DNA of 64,000 bases. It comes from JBBATK01 sp039810585. Its GTDB lineage: Bacteria; Bacteroidota; Ignavibacteria; Kapaibacteriales; NICIL-2. The DNA lies in NCBI GenBank assembly GCA_039810585.1, contig JBDHXF010000001.1, positions 124,001-188,000 of the forward strand. Reading direction: 5' to 3'. The translations under genes were made by a program, and so were the position numbers. This document shows, piece after piece, positions 16,202-25,008 of the stretch. The number at the start of each line of letters is the position of its first letter. The stretch's first letter is position 1. Under the pieces are notes generated by a model. That model did no database searches, was not told the origin of the DNA, and saw only the letters and a program-made list of their open reading frames with translations.

Positions 16202-16231
16202 GGGCCCTGCCAAACAGGGCCCTTTTCTTTT
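16202..16231 (+). terminator. Intrinsic terminator of ssb
   Basis: GGGCCCTG (16202-16209) and CAGGGCCC (16215-16222) form an 8-bp GC-rich stem with a 5-nt loop, followed by TTTTCTTTT. It lies 28 nt after the restored ssb stop. The remaining bases to 16400 show no gene; they are leader sequence of the MCE gene. Confidence 0.9.
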
Positions 16232-16400
16232 CTGCACGATCACCCTTCGCACACTATCTCCCTTGCGCAACGTTTCACTTCGATGTTCGTGGACAAAAGT
16301 GACGGTTTTTATCGACCATTGCATGAAGCGATGCATCATAGTTTTTTGTGCCTACTGCCCCGTGTCGTAGTTTGGCGCTCTTGTTTGTGAACAGGTTTCC

Positions 16401-17354
16401 ATGGCATCGAACGAAAGCATTCGGAAGACAGAGATACGCGTTGGCATCGTTGCCATCTTAGGCGTTGTGATTCTCGTTGTTGGCATTACCTTAGGACGTG
16501 GCTGCAGTGTTTCGCCCTCCCTTAAAACAATTCCCATCCACTTTTCTAGTGCGAGCGGTATTGAGAGTACTGCACCGGTATTCGTGAACGGAATGCGACG
16601 GGGTCAAGTGTCGTCCATCAAACCGGATACAAACGGTGTACTCATTCAAGTGATGATGGATGATGTGTCCGACCTACACAGCGACGCCACTGCTCGCCTC
16701 ACAATACTCGAACTCACCGGCGGTAAAAAAATTGAAATCGGGACCGGAGTGGCTCAGAGTCCCTACAGCGGTCAGCTGATCCACGGACAAGTCGCGCCCG
16801 ACTTTGGAGAGTTAATGACTTTCCTTGGCGATGTGTCCGGAGATGCCAAACAACTGCTTCGCCGTCTCGATACTATATCGGTATCCTTATCACAATTGTT
16901 GGCAGACGGATCCTTCGTCGCAAACCTCAAGGAAACAGCCACCAACGCCAATGCCAGCGTGGCCAGTTTGCGGAGAATTCTAGACGCCAATCATGACAAC
17001 ATTCAAGTAGCGGTGCAGAACTTACGCACGCTGAGCGATGACTTAAAGCGCATCGTCAAGGACAACGAACCGCAAGTCACCACGCTCATTCATAAGCTCG
17101 ACAATACGGCCAACAGCGCTCAAAGCGCTATCACTCACGCCGATTCCACTGTGCAACGCGTGGATCGATTGGTAGCCGATGTACATTCGGTTGTGAGTGA
17201 TATTCGAAAAGGTGACGGCACGATTGGACGCCTGATTTATGACAAGGATTTGGCCATTCGCCTGGACTCTGCCATGGTCAATCTGGGAGTTCTTGTTGAT
17301 CAAATCAATAAGTACGGCATCAACGTCAACGTACGCTTGGGAACCCGTCCCTAA
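16401..17354 (+). CDS. MCE/MlaD-family lipid-binding protein
   Basis: A 317-residue inner-membrane-anchored periplasmic protein for lipid trafficking. One N-terminal helix (VGIVAILGVVILVVGITLG, residues 14-32) is followed by a single MCE domain (IPIHFSSASGIESTAPVFVNGMRRGQVSSI, cut here as IHFSSASGI and VFVNGMRRGQV). A long helical C-terminal region follows (LKETATNANASVASLRRIL, TLIHKLDNTANSAQSAI), then the conserved GDGTIGRLIYDKDLA. MCE proteins of this length form hexamers that collect phospholipid. The usual partners MlaE and MlaF are not next to it in this window, so they would have to lie elsewhere. Confidence 0.85.
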   Translation: MASNESIRKTEIRVGIVAILGVVILVVGITLGRGCSVSPSLKTIPIHFSSASGIESTAPVFVNGMRRGQVSSIKPDTNGVLIQVMMDDVSDLHSDATARLTILELTGGKKIEIGTGVAQSPYSGQLIHGQVAPDFGELMTFLGDVSGDAKQLLRRLDTISVSLSQLLADGSFVANLKETATNANASVASLRRILDANHDNIQVAVQNLRTLSDDLKRIVKDNEPQVTTLIHKLDNTANSAQSAITHADSTVQRVDRLVADVHSVVSDIRKGDGTIGRLIYDKDLAIRLDSAMVNLGVLVDQINKYGINVNVRLGTRP

Positions 17355-17434
17355 AAGCCACCATCATCCGTCAGCACAATACGTCTGCTCCTGAATTTCA
17401 ATTCGTACCGGCTTCGCCGTTACTCCCGTATAGC

Positions 17435-18943
17435 CTAATCTTCCGTGGAGAACTTATTGGCACTGAGTTCAATCTGAACAGGATATTTCCCGGTAAAACA
17501 AGCCGTGCAATAACCAATGCCCGGAGCTTGGGGTACGGAGTCCATTAAACCTTCCACAGACAAATAGTGCAAGCTGTCCACACCCAGCTCCTTGGCTATG
17601 GCATCTTGGTTTTCATGATGGTTCGCAATGAGTTCCTCGCTACTGGGGAAGTCCATGCCGTACTTGCACGGATGTGTGATGGGCGGCGAGGTGATGCGCA
17701 TGTGTACTTCCGCTGGTTTGGCTTCGCGGACGAGTTTGACTAAAGACTTCGAGGTAGTCCCGCGAACGATTGAGTCGTCGATCATCACCACCTTACGACC
17801 TTCCACCACTCCTCGAACAACATTGAACTTTGTCTTGACCTTAAACTCGCGCGAGTTTTGACCGGGGGCAATGAAGGTTCGTCCCACGTAGTGGGAACGT
17901 ATTAATCCGATCTCGTACTTAGTTGGTATGCCGTTTTCCTTTTCGTTCACGCGAGCGTAGCCAAGGGTGGCAGTGTTGCCGCTGTCGGGAACGGCCATGA
18001 TGGAAACGTCCTTGTACTCATCGTTTTCAACCGGACTCTCGAGCGCCAGATTCTTGCCGAGTTTGCGACGGACTTTGTCGACATTATGACCAAAGATTTT
18101 GGAATCGGGTCGTGAAAAGTAGATGTACTCAAAAATGCAGTGACGGGCTTCGGGCGTCACATCGTCGATGGTGTAGGATTTCATCTCACCCGTTTTCAAC
18201 GTGTCGGCATCAATAACCACGAGTTCGTTGTGTCCCACCTCTCGAACATACTCGGCGCTGATAATATCCAGTGCGCATGATTCACTGGCCACCACATAGG
18301 CCGAACTGCCGTCGGCATTGGTGATACGACCAATACACAAGGGCCTGAAGCCATGCGGATCTCGCGCCGCGTAGAGCGCCGTGTCCGTCATGATAACCAA
18401 GGAATATGCTCCTCGAGCCGTACACAGGGCTTCCCGAATTTGTTCGAGTTGCTGTTCCTGGCGACTGCGGGCAATGAGATGCAGAAAGAGTTCACTGTCT
18501 GTCGTCGTTTGAAATATGGCACCTTCCTCTTGTAACGCCGTGCGAAGCACGCGAGTATTCGTCAAGTTCCCGTTGTGGGCCAGCGCCAAATTGCCCTTGC
18601 GATAGTTAATCGTGAACGGCTGGATATTGGCCATGGAATTGGAGCCCGTTGTGCTATACCGGTTATGGCCAATAGCGTTTGGACCACGAAGCTTGCTGGT
18701 CAGTATTTCGCTGTCAGCAAAAACATCCAGAACCAAGCCTTCATCTTTGTGGACGGCAAAACGCTGCCGGTTCTTAAGATCGTCATGGTAGGAGCTCACG
18801 ATGCCGGCCGCCTCCTGTCCGCGATGCTGTAGAGCATGTAAGGCGTAGTAGGTCATGACCGAGGCTTGAGGATGGTTGTACACTCCCACAATCCCGCAAT
18901 TGCACTGCGGTTTGTCGAGGGCTTCGAGGTATTCAGAAATCAT
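17435..18943 (-). CDS. purF: Amidophosphoribosyltransferase
   Basis: First step of purine synthesis: PRPP plus glutamine to phosphoribosylamine. The N-terminal Ntn-hydrolase domain begins after a short propeptide, with the catalytic Cys expected at the start of CGIVGVYNHPQ (residue 16). LRGPNAIGHNRYSTTG is typical. The C-terminal phosphoribosyltransferase domain has the PRPP loop VVMIDDSIVRGTTSKSL. Cysteines in ARHCIFEY, THPCKYGMD and GYCTACF match the four 4Fe-4S ligands of the Bacillus-type enzyme, so it should be an oxygen-sensitive iron-sulfur form. Length (502) is normal. It is monocistronic and divergent from the esterase gene. Confidence 0.95.
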   Translation of the reverse strand: MISEYLEALDKPQCNCGIVGVYNHPQASVMTYYALHALQHRGQEAAGIVSSYHDDLKNRQRFAVHKDEGLVLDVFADSEILTSKLRGPNAIGHNRYSTTGSNSMANIQPFTINYRKGNLALAHNGNLTNTRVLRTALQEEGAIFQTTTDSELFLHLIARSRQEQQLEQIREALCTARGAYSLVIMTDTALYAARDPHGFRPLCIGRITNADGSSAYVVASESCALDIISAEYVREVGHNELVVIDADTLKTGEMKSYTIDDVTPEARHCIFEYIYFSRPDSKIFGHNVDKVRRKLGKNLALESPVENDEYKDVSIMAVPDSGNTATLGYARVNEKENGIPTKYEIGLIRSHYVGRTFIAPGQNSREFKVKTKFNVVRGVVEGRKVVMIDDSIVRGTTSKSLVKLVREAKPAEVHMRITSPPITHPCKYGMDFPSSEELIANHHENQDAIAKELGVDSLHYLSVEGLMDSVPQAPGIGYCTACFTGKYPVQIELSANKFSTED

Positions 18944-19086
18944 AAAGGCGGTAATTCAGAGTTCCGAGCTGAGAGGAATCATGCAATTTACGAGCTTTCC
19001 GGCATAGCGGTGGTGTTGAGGTGGCGCCGTCGGAATTCGCTCCATCGCCGAATCGCTAGGAAACCGGCAACGAGTGCCGCCTTGCG

Positions 19087-19094
19087 TATATTTG
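19087..19094 (+). promoter_or_regulatory. Candidate -7 box of the esterase gene
   Basis: TATATTTG fits the Bacteroidota -7 consensus TAnnTTTG and lies 20 nt before the esterase start. No TTG is found at the right distance upstream, so only half of the promoter is supported. Confidence 0.4.
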
Positions 19095-19114
19095 CCGCTT
19101 CTGACCACTAACCA

Positions 19115-19867
19115 ATGAATGCTATGAGACGGGAAATTCGCACCTGGTGGAGTCCTCGCCTGAACAAGAACATGGAAATTGTTGCCTACGGCACCTATGG
19201 CTTTGCCTTGCTGCTTTTTCCCAGTGCCGCGGCCGATTATCTTGAGTACGAGCGATTTTACCTAATTGCTTCCCTCAAGCCTTTCATCGAGGCAGGCAAA
19301 GTGAAGGTCTATTCTATCAACTCCATCAATTCTGAGAGTTGGTTGAATTCGTCAATGCGACCCCGAGAAAAAGCCATTCGTCATCAGCAGTACAACGGCT
19401 ACATCGCCGAAGAGGTGGTTCCGTTTATCTATAACGATTGTAACGGACGGGTGCCGATTGTCACGAGCGGTGTCTCACTTGGTGCTTACCATGCTGCAAA
19501 CTCATTGTTCCGGCGTCCCGACCTGTTCGACGGCACCATTGCCATGAGTGGCACCTATAACTTGAAAATGTACACCGGCAAGTACTGGGATGAAAACTGC
19601 TTCTACAATTCTCCGGTGCATTATTTGCCAAACCTGAACGATCAGTACTGGCTCCCCATGCTGCAACAAAAGCGTCATATCTATTTTATGACAGGTCAGG
19701 GTGACTACGAGCATCCGCAATCGTCTACCGATATGGGTGTGCTTCTTGGACAAAAGGGCATTCCCAACTACATCGATGTGTGGAGTAAGGAATACCGTCA
19801 TGATTGGCCAACCTGGCGCGACATGCTCCCCAGTGCTCTGAATAAGTGGTTCGCCAACGGCTTCTAA
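19115..19867 (+). CDS. Putative esterase of the alpha/beta-hydrolase fold
   Basis: A 250-residue cytoplasmic hydrolase of the EstA/esterase D-like group. The nucleophile serine lies in the elbow GVSLGAYHA (GxSxG), the acid residue is likely in MTGQGDYEHP, and the base histidine in KEYRHDWPTW near the C-terminus. The N-terminus has no signal peptide. The aromatic pattern NKNMEIVAYGTYGFALLLFP and WLPMLQQKRHIYFMTGQGDYE is shared with bacterial proteins annotated as esterase family, whose natural substrates are unknown. The MqnA-like gene follows 72 nt later on the same strand and may be co-transcribed. Alternative starts lie 9 nt apart. Confidence 0.8.
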   Translation: MNAMRREIRTWWSPRLNKNMEIVAYGTYGFALLLFPSAAADYLEYERFYLIASLKPFIEAGKVKVYSINSINSESWLNSSMRPREKAIRHQQYNGYIAEEVVPFIYNDCNGRVPIVTSGVSLGAYHAANSLFRRPDLFDGTIAMSGTYNLKMYTGKYWDENCFYNSPVHYLPNLNDQYWLPMLQQKRHIYFMTGQGDYEHPQSSTDMGVLLGQKGIPNYIDVWSKEYRHDWPTWRDMLPSALNKWFANGF

Positions 19868-19939
19868 ACCGGATGTCGTTCGCAGCGTTTGAACGATCTA
19901 CCACACGTACGAAGTTCTCCTCACTTCCAATGGATTCCG

Positions 19940-20740
19940 ATGGATGCATTGCGCATAGCCGTACCGACATCGCCCCTACTGCAACCTTTGATAGAGCGCA
20001 TTGAAGCCGTCGCTCAGGAATCCGTCCACGTTCTGCGCGTACCGGAGTTGCAGTGTGCCAAGCTACTCTTAGCTAATCGTTGCGATATCGCCTTGTTGTC
20101 GCCACTGGGCTACGGAGGCGGTGTGATCACGGCCGACTTCCGCGTCATCCCGTCTACGGCGTGCCTTCTTGATGGTTGGACCCACGCCGGCTCGATGATT
20201 TTTGGCAAGAACTTAGGAGATGTGCGACGAGTCCTGGCGCTAAGCCCTGCAGATTTTCTTCTCCGTTGCGGTCAGATCGTGCTGGAAGAGCAATACGGTA
20301 TCGAAGCAGAATTGGAGCAGGGACACGGATCGATTGACGAAATGCTCGCTGCGGCCGACGCCGTGCTGTGTCATGAACACGAAATGCAGGATGAGCAAGG
20401 GTTGGATATTTCGGAGGAGTGGGACATGAGCTTTGGCTTTGCTCTGCCCTTGGCACAATGGGTTTGTCGCAATGAAGTAGCTCTCGACGCCGGCGCTGAA
20501 CACGACGAACGTGTTCAAGAATTTGTGGACCTCACCCGGTCCTTTGCTACCGAAAATCTGCCGGATCTCGATATGCGTCACGAACTTCATGCCGTAGCCG
20601 ATACCGAAGAACGCGAAGGTCGTATAGAATGGAAGTGGACCGAACGTTACGAACAGTGTATGGAGAGTACGCTGCACCTGCTCTACCAACGCCAACTCCT
20701 ACCGGAGATTCCTGCCATAAAAGTGCTGGGTCGAGATTAA
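19940..20740 (+). CDS. Divergent MqnA/MqnD-family protein (futalosine menaquinone pathway-like)
   Basis: A 266-residue periplasmic-binding-protein-like fold without a signal peptide, as in chorismate dehydratase MqnA. Matching features are the start LRIAVPTSPLLQPL, CDIALLSPLGYGGG in place of the usual DAGLxP, VRRVLALSPADFLLRCGQIV, and the second-lobe segment LDISEEWDMSFGFALPLAQWV, which resembles the DLGxEWxxxTGLPFVFAxW of MqnA. The match is recognisable but weak in the first lobe. It could be true MqnA, or a paralogue with another ligand. ATG 19940 fits the fold start; an upstream reading from 19889 adds 17 unrelated residues. Confidence 0.65.
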   Translation: MDALRIAVPTSPLLQPLIERIEAVAQESVHVLRVPELQCAKLLLANRCDIALLSPLGYGGGVITADFRVIPSTACLLDGWTHAGSMIFGKNLGDVRRVLALSPADFLLRCGQIVLEEQYGIEAELEQGHGSIDEMLAAADAVLCHEHEMQDEQGLDISEEWDMSFGFALPLAQWVCRNEVALDAGAEHDERVQEFVDLTRSFATENLPDLDMRHELHAVADTEEREGRIEWKWTERYEQCMESTLHLLYQRQLLPEIPAIKVLGRD

Positions 20741-20808
20741 ACCATATCGGTTTCGGTTTAACCAGCTGTGGATACATGTTGACACCTTGCTCATCCGTTT
20801 AAGAGACT

Positions 20809-20845
20809 TTTAATACGTGCATGCCGGAGGCATGCACGTATTAAA
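20809..20845. repeat. Perfect 17-bp palindrome, TTTAATACGTGC family
   Basis: The arms 20809-20825 and 20829-20845 pair perfectly with a GGA loop. The outer TTTAATACGTGC and GCACGTATTAAA are the same as in the hairpin at 467-505; the inner bases differ. It lies between the MqnA-like and porin genes, which converge. Confidence 0.8.
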
Positions 20846-20891
20846 TCATCTCAGCCTAGAGTTGCGGTCTCGTTGAAAAAATCTCCCCGAG

Positions 20892-20934
20892 AAGAACTCT
20901 CCGGTCGGCTACGCGTTCCAAGCCCGATAGAGAA
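20892..20934 (+). repeat. 43-bp element, copy 2 (intergenic)
   Basis: Exact copy of the 43 bp found inside ssb at 16060-16102, same orientation. Here it is non-coding, flanked by GAG on the left and ATAAAA on the right, just before the porin terminator. No other ssb-derived sequence surrounds it, so it is not a duplicated ssb tail. Confidence 0.9.
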
Positions 20935-20964
20935 ATAAAAAAGGTCGGCTGCTGAGCCGACCTT
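20935..20964 (-). terminator. Intrinsic terminator of the porin gene
   Basis: AAGGTCGGCT (20941-20950) and AGCCGACCTT (20955-20964) form a perfect 10-bp stem with a 4-nt loop. On the minus strand it is followed by a T run (complement of 20935-20940). It lies 33 nt after the porin stop. Confidence 0.9.
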
Positions 20965-20997
20965 CAGGTGAGAAAGGGAGTTGCGAATCGACAATCC

Positions 20998-22176
20998 TTA
21001 GAGATTGACGATGAAGTGCAGATAGATTCTGCTGTCCGCGCTGGTTTTAGTGCCATCATACTTAGTCAACAAATCGCCGTTGCCTTTGTAGGACAGGCTT
21101 TGATAGTCGAGCGATACGGTGACAGGCTTTGCAAGCTGGTAGACCAAGCCGAGAATGAGTTTGGACAACTTAGCGTTAGCTGATATTGTACGGGTGGCAT
21201 CGGTCAAATCTGAGTTTGGATCGTAGCTATCCATACGAGCAAGCAGAGACAAACGAGACAAGTCGTCGGAAGCAAGGCGACCCTTCAACTCCAACCAAGC
21301 AGAGAATCCGCTGGACTTTGTGGAGCTATCAGCTTTCACGCCGTTGCTAAAGGAACCGAATTCAAAGCCTACATTGAAGTTGTCGGTTGGGAGAGCAACC
21401 AATGCTCCGAAACGTGAACGAGATACACCAAGAGCTGTATTACCGGTGTAATAGTGAGCGGCAACCTGCAGCTTCTTGAAATCGCCACCGCCGTCCATCA
21501 GCGGAGTGATGACAACGCGACCAGCGAGGTCCTTGAAGCGATTATTTTCTGCCAGACGAAATCCAGTTCCGTTGAGTACCGAAATCTGAACTTCGCCCAA
21601 TTTGTTCGGCAGCTTGGCGATACCGGAAAGGCCCAAGTCGGAGGAAGCGCTGATACCACGATCATCCAACAAAACCTTGGAAATTCCGCGATATCCCCAC
21701 AAACCTTCCACATAATCGATCCACTCGGTCATTTGCATACCACCGCGGAAGTTCAACCAAGAAGCAGCCTTCCATTCGAAGTAGGCATACTTGAGTTGCA
21801 TCATAGCGTTGAGGTTGCTGATAGACGAGGTACTCGTACTATTTGAGGTGCTCTTGAGATTATTTACCGAATCGGCAGTCGTTGTAGTTGTGGTTGTGGT
21901 CGACACTTTGACATCGTTGGCAGAAACGGAGTAGATGTCCAGGGTTGCGCGGAAGTTAATGTCTTCAGCCAAGGGACCGCGGAAGTTGAGATACATCCGT
22001 TCGATAGCGAATTGGTTTGCATCTTTTTCGGATGCACCGGCTCCGGCCTGGTTCCATTCCCAGCGTGAGAATAACACACCGGAAACTTTGGTGCCGTATT
22101 CTGGTTTCGCGTCTTGTGCCATCACGGCTCCTGTCGCGACGATGAATGCAAAGACGACTGCAGTAAATTTGGTCAT
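20998..22176 (-). CDS. Outer-membrane porin-like beta-barrel protein
   Basis: A 392-residue exported protein. Residues 1-20 are a signal peptide ending VMAQ. The mature part alternates short amphipathic strands (VSGVLFSRWEWN, INFRATLDIYSV, MQLKYAYFEWK, FNVGFEFGSF, KLSKLILGLVYQL, SRIYLHFIVNL) and ends in Leu after an aromatic/hydrophobic strand, as outer-membrane barrels do. A low-complexity Thr/Ser/Asn insert (eight Thr in a row, about residues 93-125) probably forms a long surface loop. Its substrate is unknown; phosphate-selective or general porins have similar layout. It is single, with its own terminator and a 422-nt upstream region. Confidence 0.8.
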   Translation of the reverse strand: MTKFTAVVFAFIVATGAVMAQDAKPEYGTKVSGVLFSRWEWNQAGAGASEKDANQFAIERMYLNFRGPLAEDINFRATLDIYSVSANDVKVSTTTTTTTTADSVNNLKSTSNSTSTSSISNLNAMMQLKYAYFEWKAASWLNFRGGMQMTEWIDYVEGLWGYRGISKVLLDDRGISASSDLGLSGIAKLPNKLGEVQISVLNGTGFRLAENNRFKDLAGRVVITPLMDGGGDFKKLQVAAHYYTGNTALGVSRSRFGALVALPTDNFNVGFEFGSFSNGVKADSSTKSSGFSAWLELKGRLASDDLSRLSLLARMDSYDPNSDLTDATRTISANAKLSKLILGLVYQLAKPVTVSLDYQSLSYKGNGDLLTKYDGTKTSADSRIYLHFIVNL

Positions 22177-22598
22177 GCCCTGATCCCTAAAAAGTGTAAA
22201 GAGTTGTTTTCCCTTGTAGCGAGCGTGAATTACAAGTGCGTCGCTACGAATTCGAAACTAGGGAGGCTCTATTAGGGCAATGTTACCAACGTGTTATGAT
22301 GTCTTAACATGGGGTGCACACCCCGCCAAATTCCGCAAAACAGAGACTGAATGAATGGAAACTCACAATGCAGTTTGTTACAGTGTGGTAATATGTCGGG
22401 ACCAAATTTTCGGTATCAATTACCGCCATTTCCATCTGAATTCGCAGTTTTTACAAGCAATTAACAATTTTCCGAGTCAACGTGTAACGGAAACTGCCGG
22501 CTTCTGTTACTCTCTTTTATGTTGAGGCGAAATCCGCCTTTTTCATACCGATTGCGGAAATACATTCACCTACATTTACTAACTACCAAGGATTGTGT
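22177..22598. other. Intergenic region between divergent porin and large secreted protein
   Basis: This 422-nt stretch has no gene. It holds promoters for both neighbours. A short dyad GGGGTGCACACCCC lies at 22312-22325. TACATTTA (22573-22580) resembles the TAnnTTTG -7 box and lies 19 nt before the ATG at 22599. The AT-rich part 22380-22470 has no repeat that could be recognised. Confidence 0.5.
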
Positions 22599-24836
22599 AT
22601 GCAGCTACGTTCTACCCTATTCCGAGTCTTGGTTCTTTTGCTCGTAGGCTTTGCCTCGGCAAACCTCAAGGCTGCGGCTCCGAACCCCCCGACGCAGTTC
22701 AACGCGACATCTCAGCGTGTTGACGGTACGTCGTATTTCAACGTCACCCTTACGTGGATTGGCTCGACCTACGACGATTCCACAAAGCGTGCTCTCGGCT
22801 ACCATATCTACATGGCCGATTCGATTACGGAGGATCAATCTCTGTTCAGTTTAATCGCTACCGTCACAGCTGCCGATTCCGGCAACTATTATCGCTACGT
22901 AGTGGAGCACCTTTCAGCAGGGTCCTATACATTCTTCATCAAGGCGTTCAACAACGATGGTGAGAGCAATCGGACACCTATTAAGTCCTTCACGCTCGTT
23001 ATCACGAATACCAATCATCTGCATATCGTTACCACACCGCCTTCTTCAGTGGCTAAGGGTGGAACGTATCATTACGAGCTGCGTGCATTCACGAGCGACA
23101 GTGCTAACAATTCTCACATTCGATATAAGATTATCGGTGGACCGGATGGTATGACCATCGATTCCATGACCGGCAACATTACCTGGACTGCTCCCAACAC
23201 TTCCGGCACCTACACAGTGCACGTTTTAGCATACTTGGATAATGATGATTCGCAACGCACAGACCAAACCTGGACCATTACTGTTGGCGATGGTAATAAT
23301 AGCGGCGGTGGCGACGGATGTTGCCTCTTTGCAGGAACTGTTAAGGATTCCAGTGGCAACGCTATGTCGGGAACTGTACGCTTGTACCGCCTCGACTCCC
23401 TTGGCCATGTTTCCACGCTCGTGGCAACAGTAACACTGGTCAACGGACACTTCACCTGTCACGTTCCACCGGGAACGTACGTGCTCCGTGCACAAGGCGA
23501 CGGATTTGAATATGAGTGGTACAACAATGCGAAAGAGCCGGCACAAGCCGAACATTTCACGGTTGGATGTCAGGACACCACAGAGATTCACTTTGAAGTG
23601 ACTCCTCTGGCCCAAGAGCAGATGTACACCTTTACCGGCCATGTAACAGACGCCGATAACGGAAACGGTCTGCAAGGAACTGTGTACTTCTACCCAATTA
23701 TCGATGGAAACTTAGGAACACCGGTCGTTGCGCATTGCAATGGTGACGGCGTGTACACCGTACAACTCTCCAACCGCTACTCCTATTATGCGAAAGCAGT
23801 ATCCGGAGATGCATACCTACCAGTGTGGTACGATAACGTTGGCTCGCCCTCGCAAGCAACCGTATTGCACGCTAATGAGAACAAGAGCAATATCAATTTT
23901 GCACTTCCGCATCGCCAGACAACCAATAATGGAATGAGTGGTCAACTGGTTGATTCAGCCGGTACGGGCATTCAAGGTCGCGTTACGGCGTACCTTATCG
24001 TTACGCACAACAACGATCACAGCTTGGAGACGATCCGCACGGTGGAGACAGATTCGATGGGACATTATTCCATCTCAAACCTCACCCCGGGTCACTATGT
24101 GCTCTTAGGCATTCCGTCCAACAGTCCATTTGTTTCCGGTTACTACCGCGCAAACAATTACGCAGCATCACAATGGGCAAACGCCACTCAAATCACGATG
24201 GATTCGACATCACATTCCACAGGCTTGACTATTAAGCTTGATGTGGAAGGTGGTGGCCATGGTATCGTTCATCTGCATGGCCAAGTGAACGGTCAATCCG
24301 GTATCACCAATGGTCATGGTGGAGTGGATATTCAATCGGTTACCCCACTGTCGGGCGCACTGTTGGTTGTGTTCGATGCAAACAACAAGATCGTGAGCTA
24401 CACCTTTAGCGGCTCCGATGGCAGCTATGATCTCACCGATCTCCCGTTGGGCAATTGCACGGTATCTATCGACCGCGTTGGATACACGGCTGTGAACCAA
24501 AAGCTGAACTTCAACGGAACGACCTATACCGTTCAAAGTGACGCCACTCTGGATGCTATCGCTTCGTCCGTTACCGAGGACGCAGTTACCAACAGTTCGG
24601 TAGCTCCGAATCCGGCGGACACGCACCTGAACCTTAGCTTCCAAGCTATTGGTGGACAAGCTCAACTTCGAGTGCTCAATGCCGTTGGACAAACTGTCCA
24701 ATCACTGACACAAGAGTTGCAAAACGGCCAAAATCAGCTCAGTTTGGACTGTTCCACACTGCCGACAGGTGCGTATTACCTGAACATCGGACAGGGTTCA
24801 CGATCCACAACTATTAGCTTCCGGGTTGTGCACTAA
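22599..24836 (+). CDS. Large secreted multi-domain protein with C-terminal sorting tail
   Basis: A 745-residue exported surface or secreted protein. A signal peptide (residues 1-26) is followed by a fibronectin-like domain (FNVTLTWIGSTYDDS), a cadherin/Ig-like putative sugar-binding module (GPDGMTIDSMTGNITWTAP), and four or five carboxypeptidase-regulatory-like/CNA_B repeats starting VKDSSGNAMSGTVRLYR, VTDADNGNGLQGTVYFYP, LVDSAGTGIQGRVTAY and LLVVFDANNKIVSYTF. The last 80 residues (VAPNPADTHLNLSF, LRVLNAVGQTV, LPTGAYYLNI) form a type IX secretion C-terminal sorting domain. ATG 22599 is chosen over TTG 22593. A strong terminator follows. The function is likely adhesion or matrix, by inference. 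Confidence 0.85.
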   Translation: MQLRSTLFRVLVLLLVGFASANLKAAAPNPPTQFNATSQRVDGTSYFNVTLTWIGSTYDDSTKRALGYHIYMADSITEDQSLFSLIATVTAADSGNYYRYVVEHLSAGSYTFFIKAFNNDGESNRTPIKSFTLVITNTNHLHIVTTPPSSVAKGGTYHYELRAFTSDSANNSHIRYKIIGGPDGMTIDSMTGNITWTAPNTSGTYTVHVLAYLDNDDSQRTDQTWTITVGDGNNSGGGDGCCLFAGTVKDSSGNAMSGTVRLYRLDSLGHVSTLVATVTLVNGHFTCHVPPGTYVLRAQGDGFEYEWYNNAKEPAQAEHFTVGCQDTTEIHFEVTPLAQEQMYTFTGHVTDADNGNGLQGTVYFYPIIDGNLGTPVVAHCNGDGVYTVQLSNRYSYYAKAVSGDAYLPVWYDNVGSPSQATVLHANENKSNINFALPHRQTTNNGMSGQLVDSAGTGIQGRVTAYLIVTHNNDHSLETIRTVETDSMGHYSISNLTPGHYVLLGIPSNSPFVSGYYRANNYAASQWANATQITMDSTSHSTGLTIKLDVEGGGHGIVHLHGQVNGQSGITNGHGGVDIQSVTPLSGALLVVFDANNKIVSYTFSGSDGSYDLTDLPLGNCTVSIDRVGYTAVNQKLNFNGTTYTVQSDATLDAIASSVTEDAVTNSSVAPNPADTHLNLSFQAIGGQAQLRVLNAVGQTVQSLTQELQNGQNQLSLDCSTLPTGAYYLNIGQGSRSTTISFRVVH

Positions 24837-24878
24837 GGTGCAAACACCGACTTAGCAGGTCATCATTCCGTATAGCTA

Positions 24879-24913
24879 AGAGCCTGTATATCACCGATAT
24901 ACAGGCTCTTTTT
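24879..24913 (+). terminator. Intrinsic terminator of the large secreted protein gene
   Basis: AGAGCCTGTATATC (24879-24892) and GATATACAGGCTCT (24896-24909) form a perfect 14-bp stem with a 3-nt loop, followed by TTTTT. Confidence 0.93.
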
Positions 24914-24940
24914 CAATTCGTCACACCCTGCCCCGAGGCA

Positions 24941-24970
24941 TTGTCATTTGTCAAAAAAAGCGTACATTTG
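24941..24970 (+). promoter_or_regulatory. Bacteroidota-type promoter for the 139-residue protein gene
   Basis: TTG (24941-24943), 19 nt, then TACATTTG (24963-24970) matches TTG-N19-TAnnTTTG exactly. Transcription would start near 24977, about 32 nt before the ATG at 25009. Confidence 0.72.
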
Positions 24971-25008
24971 CAGTCCGAAGATTTTTACACCCCGAGAAAG
25001 GTCTGTCT

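Noticed and set aside
16131..16370. 79-residue plus-strand frame after ssb
   Set aside because: It overlaps the displaced ssb tail and the ssb terminator in another frame and has no recognisable domain.
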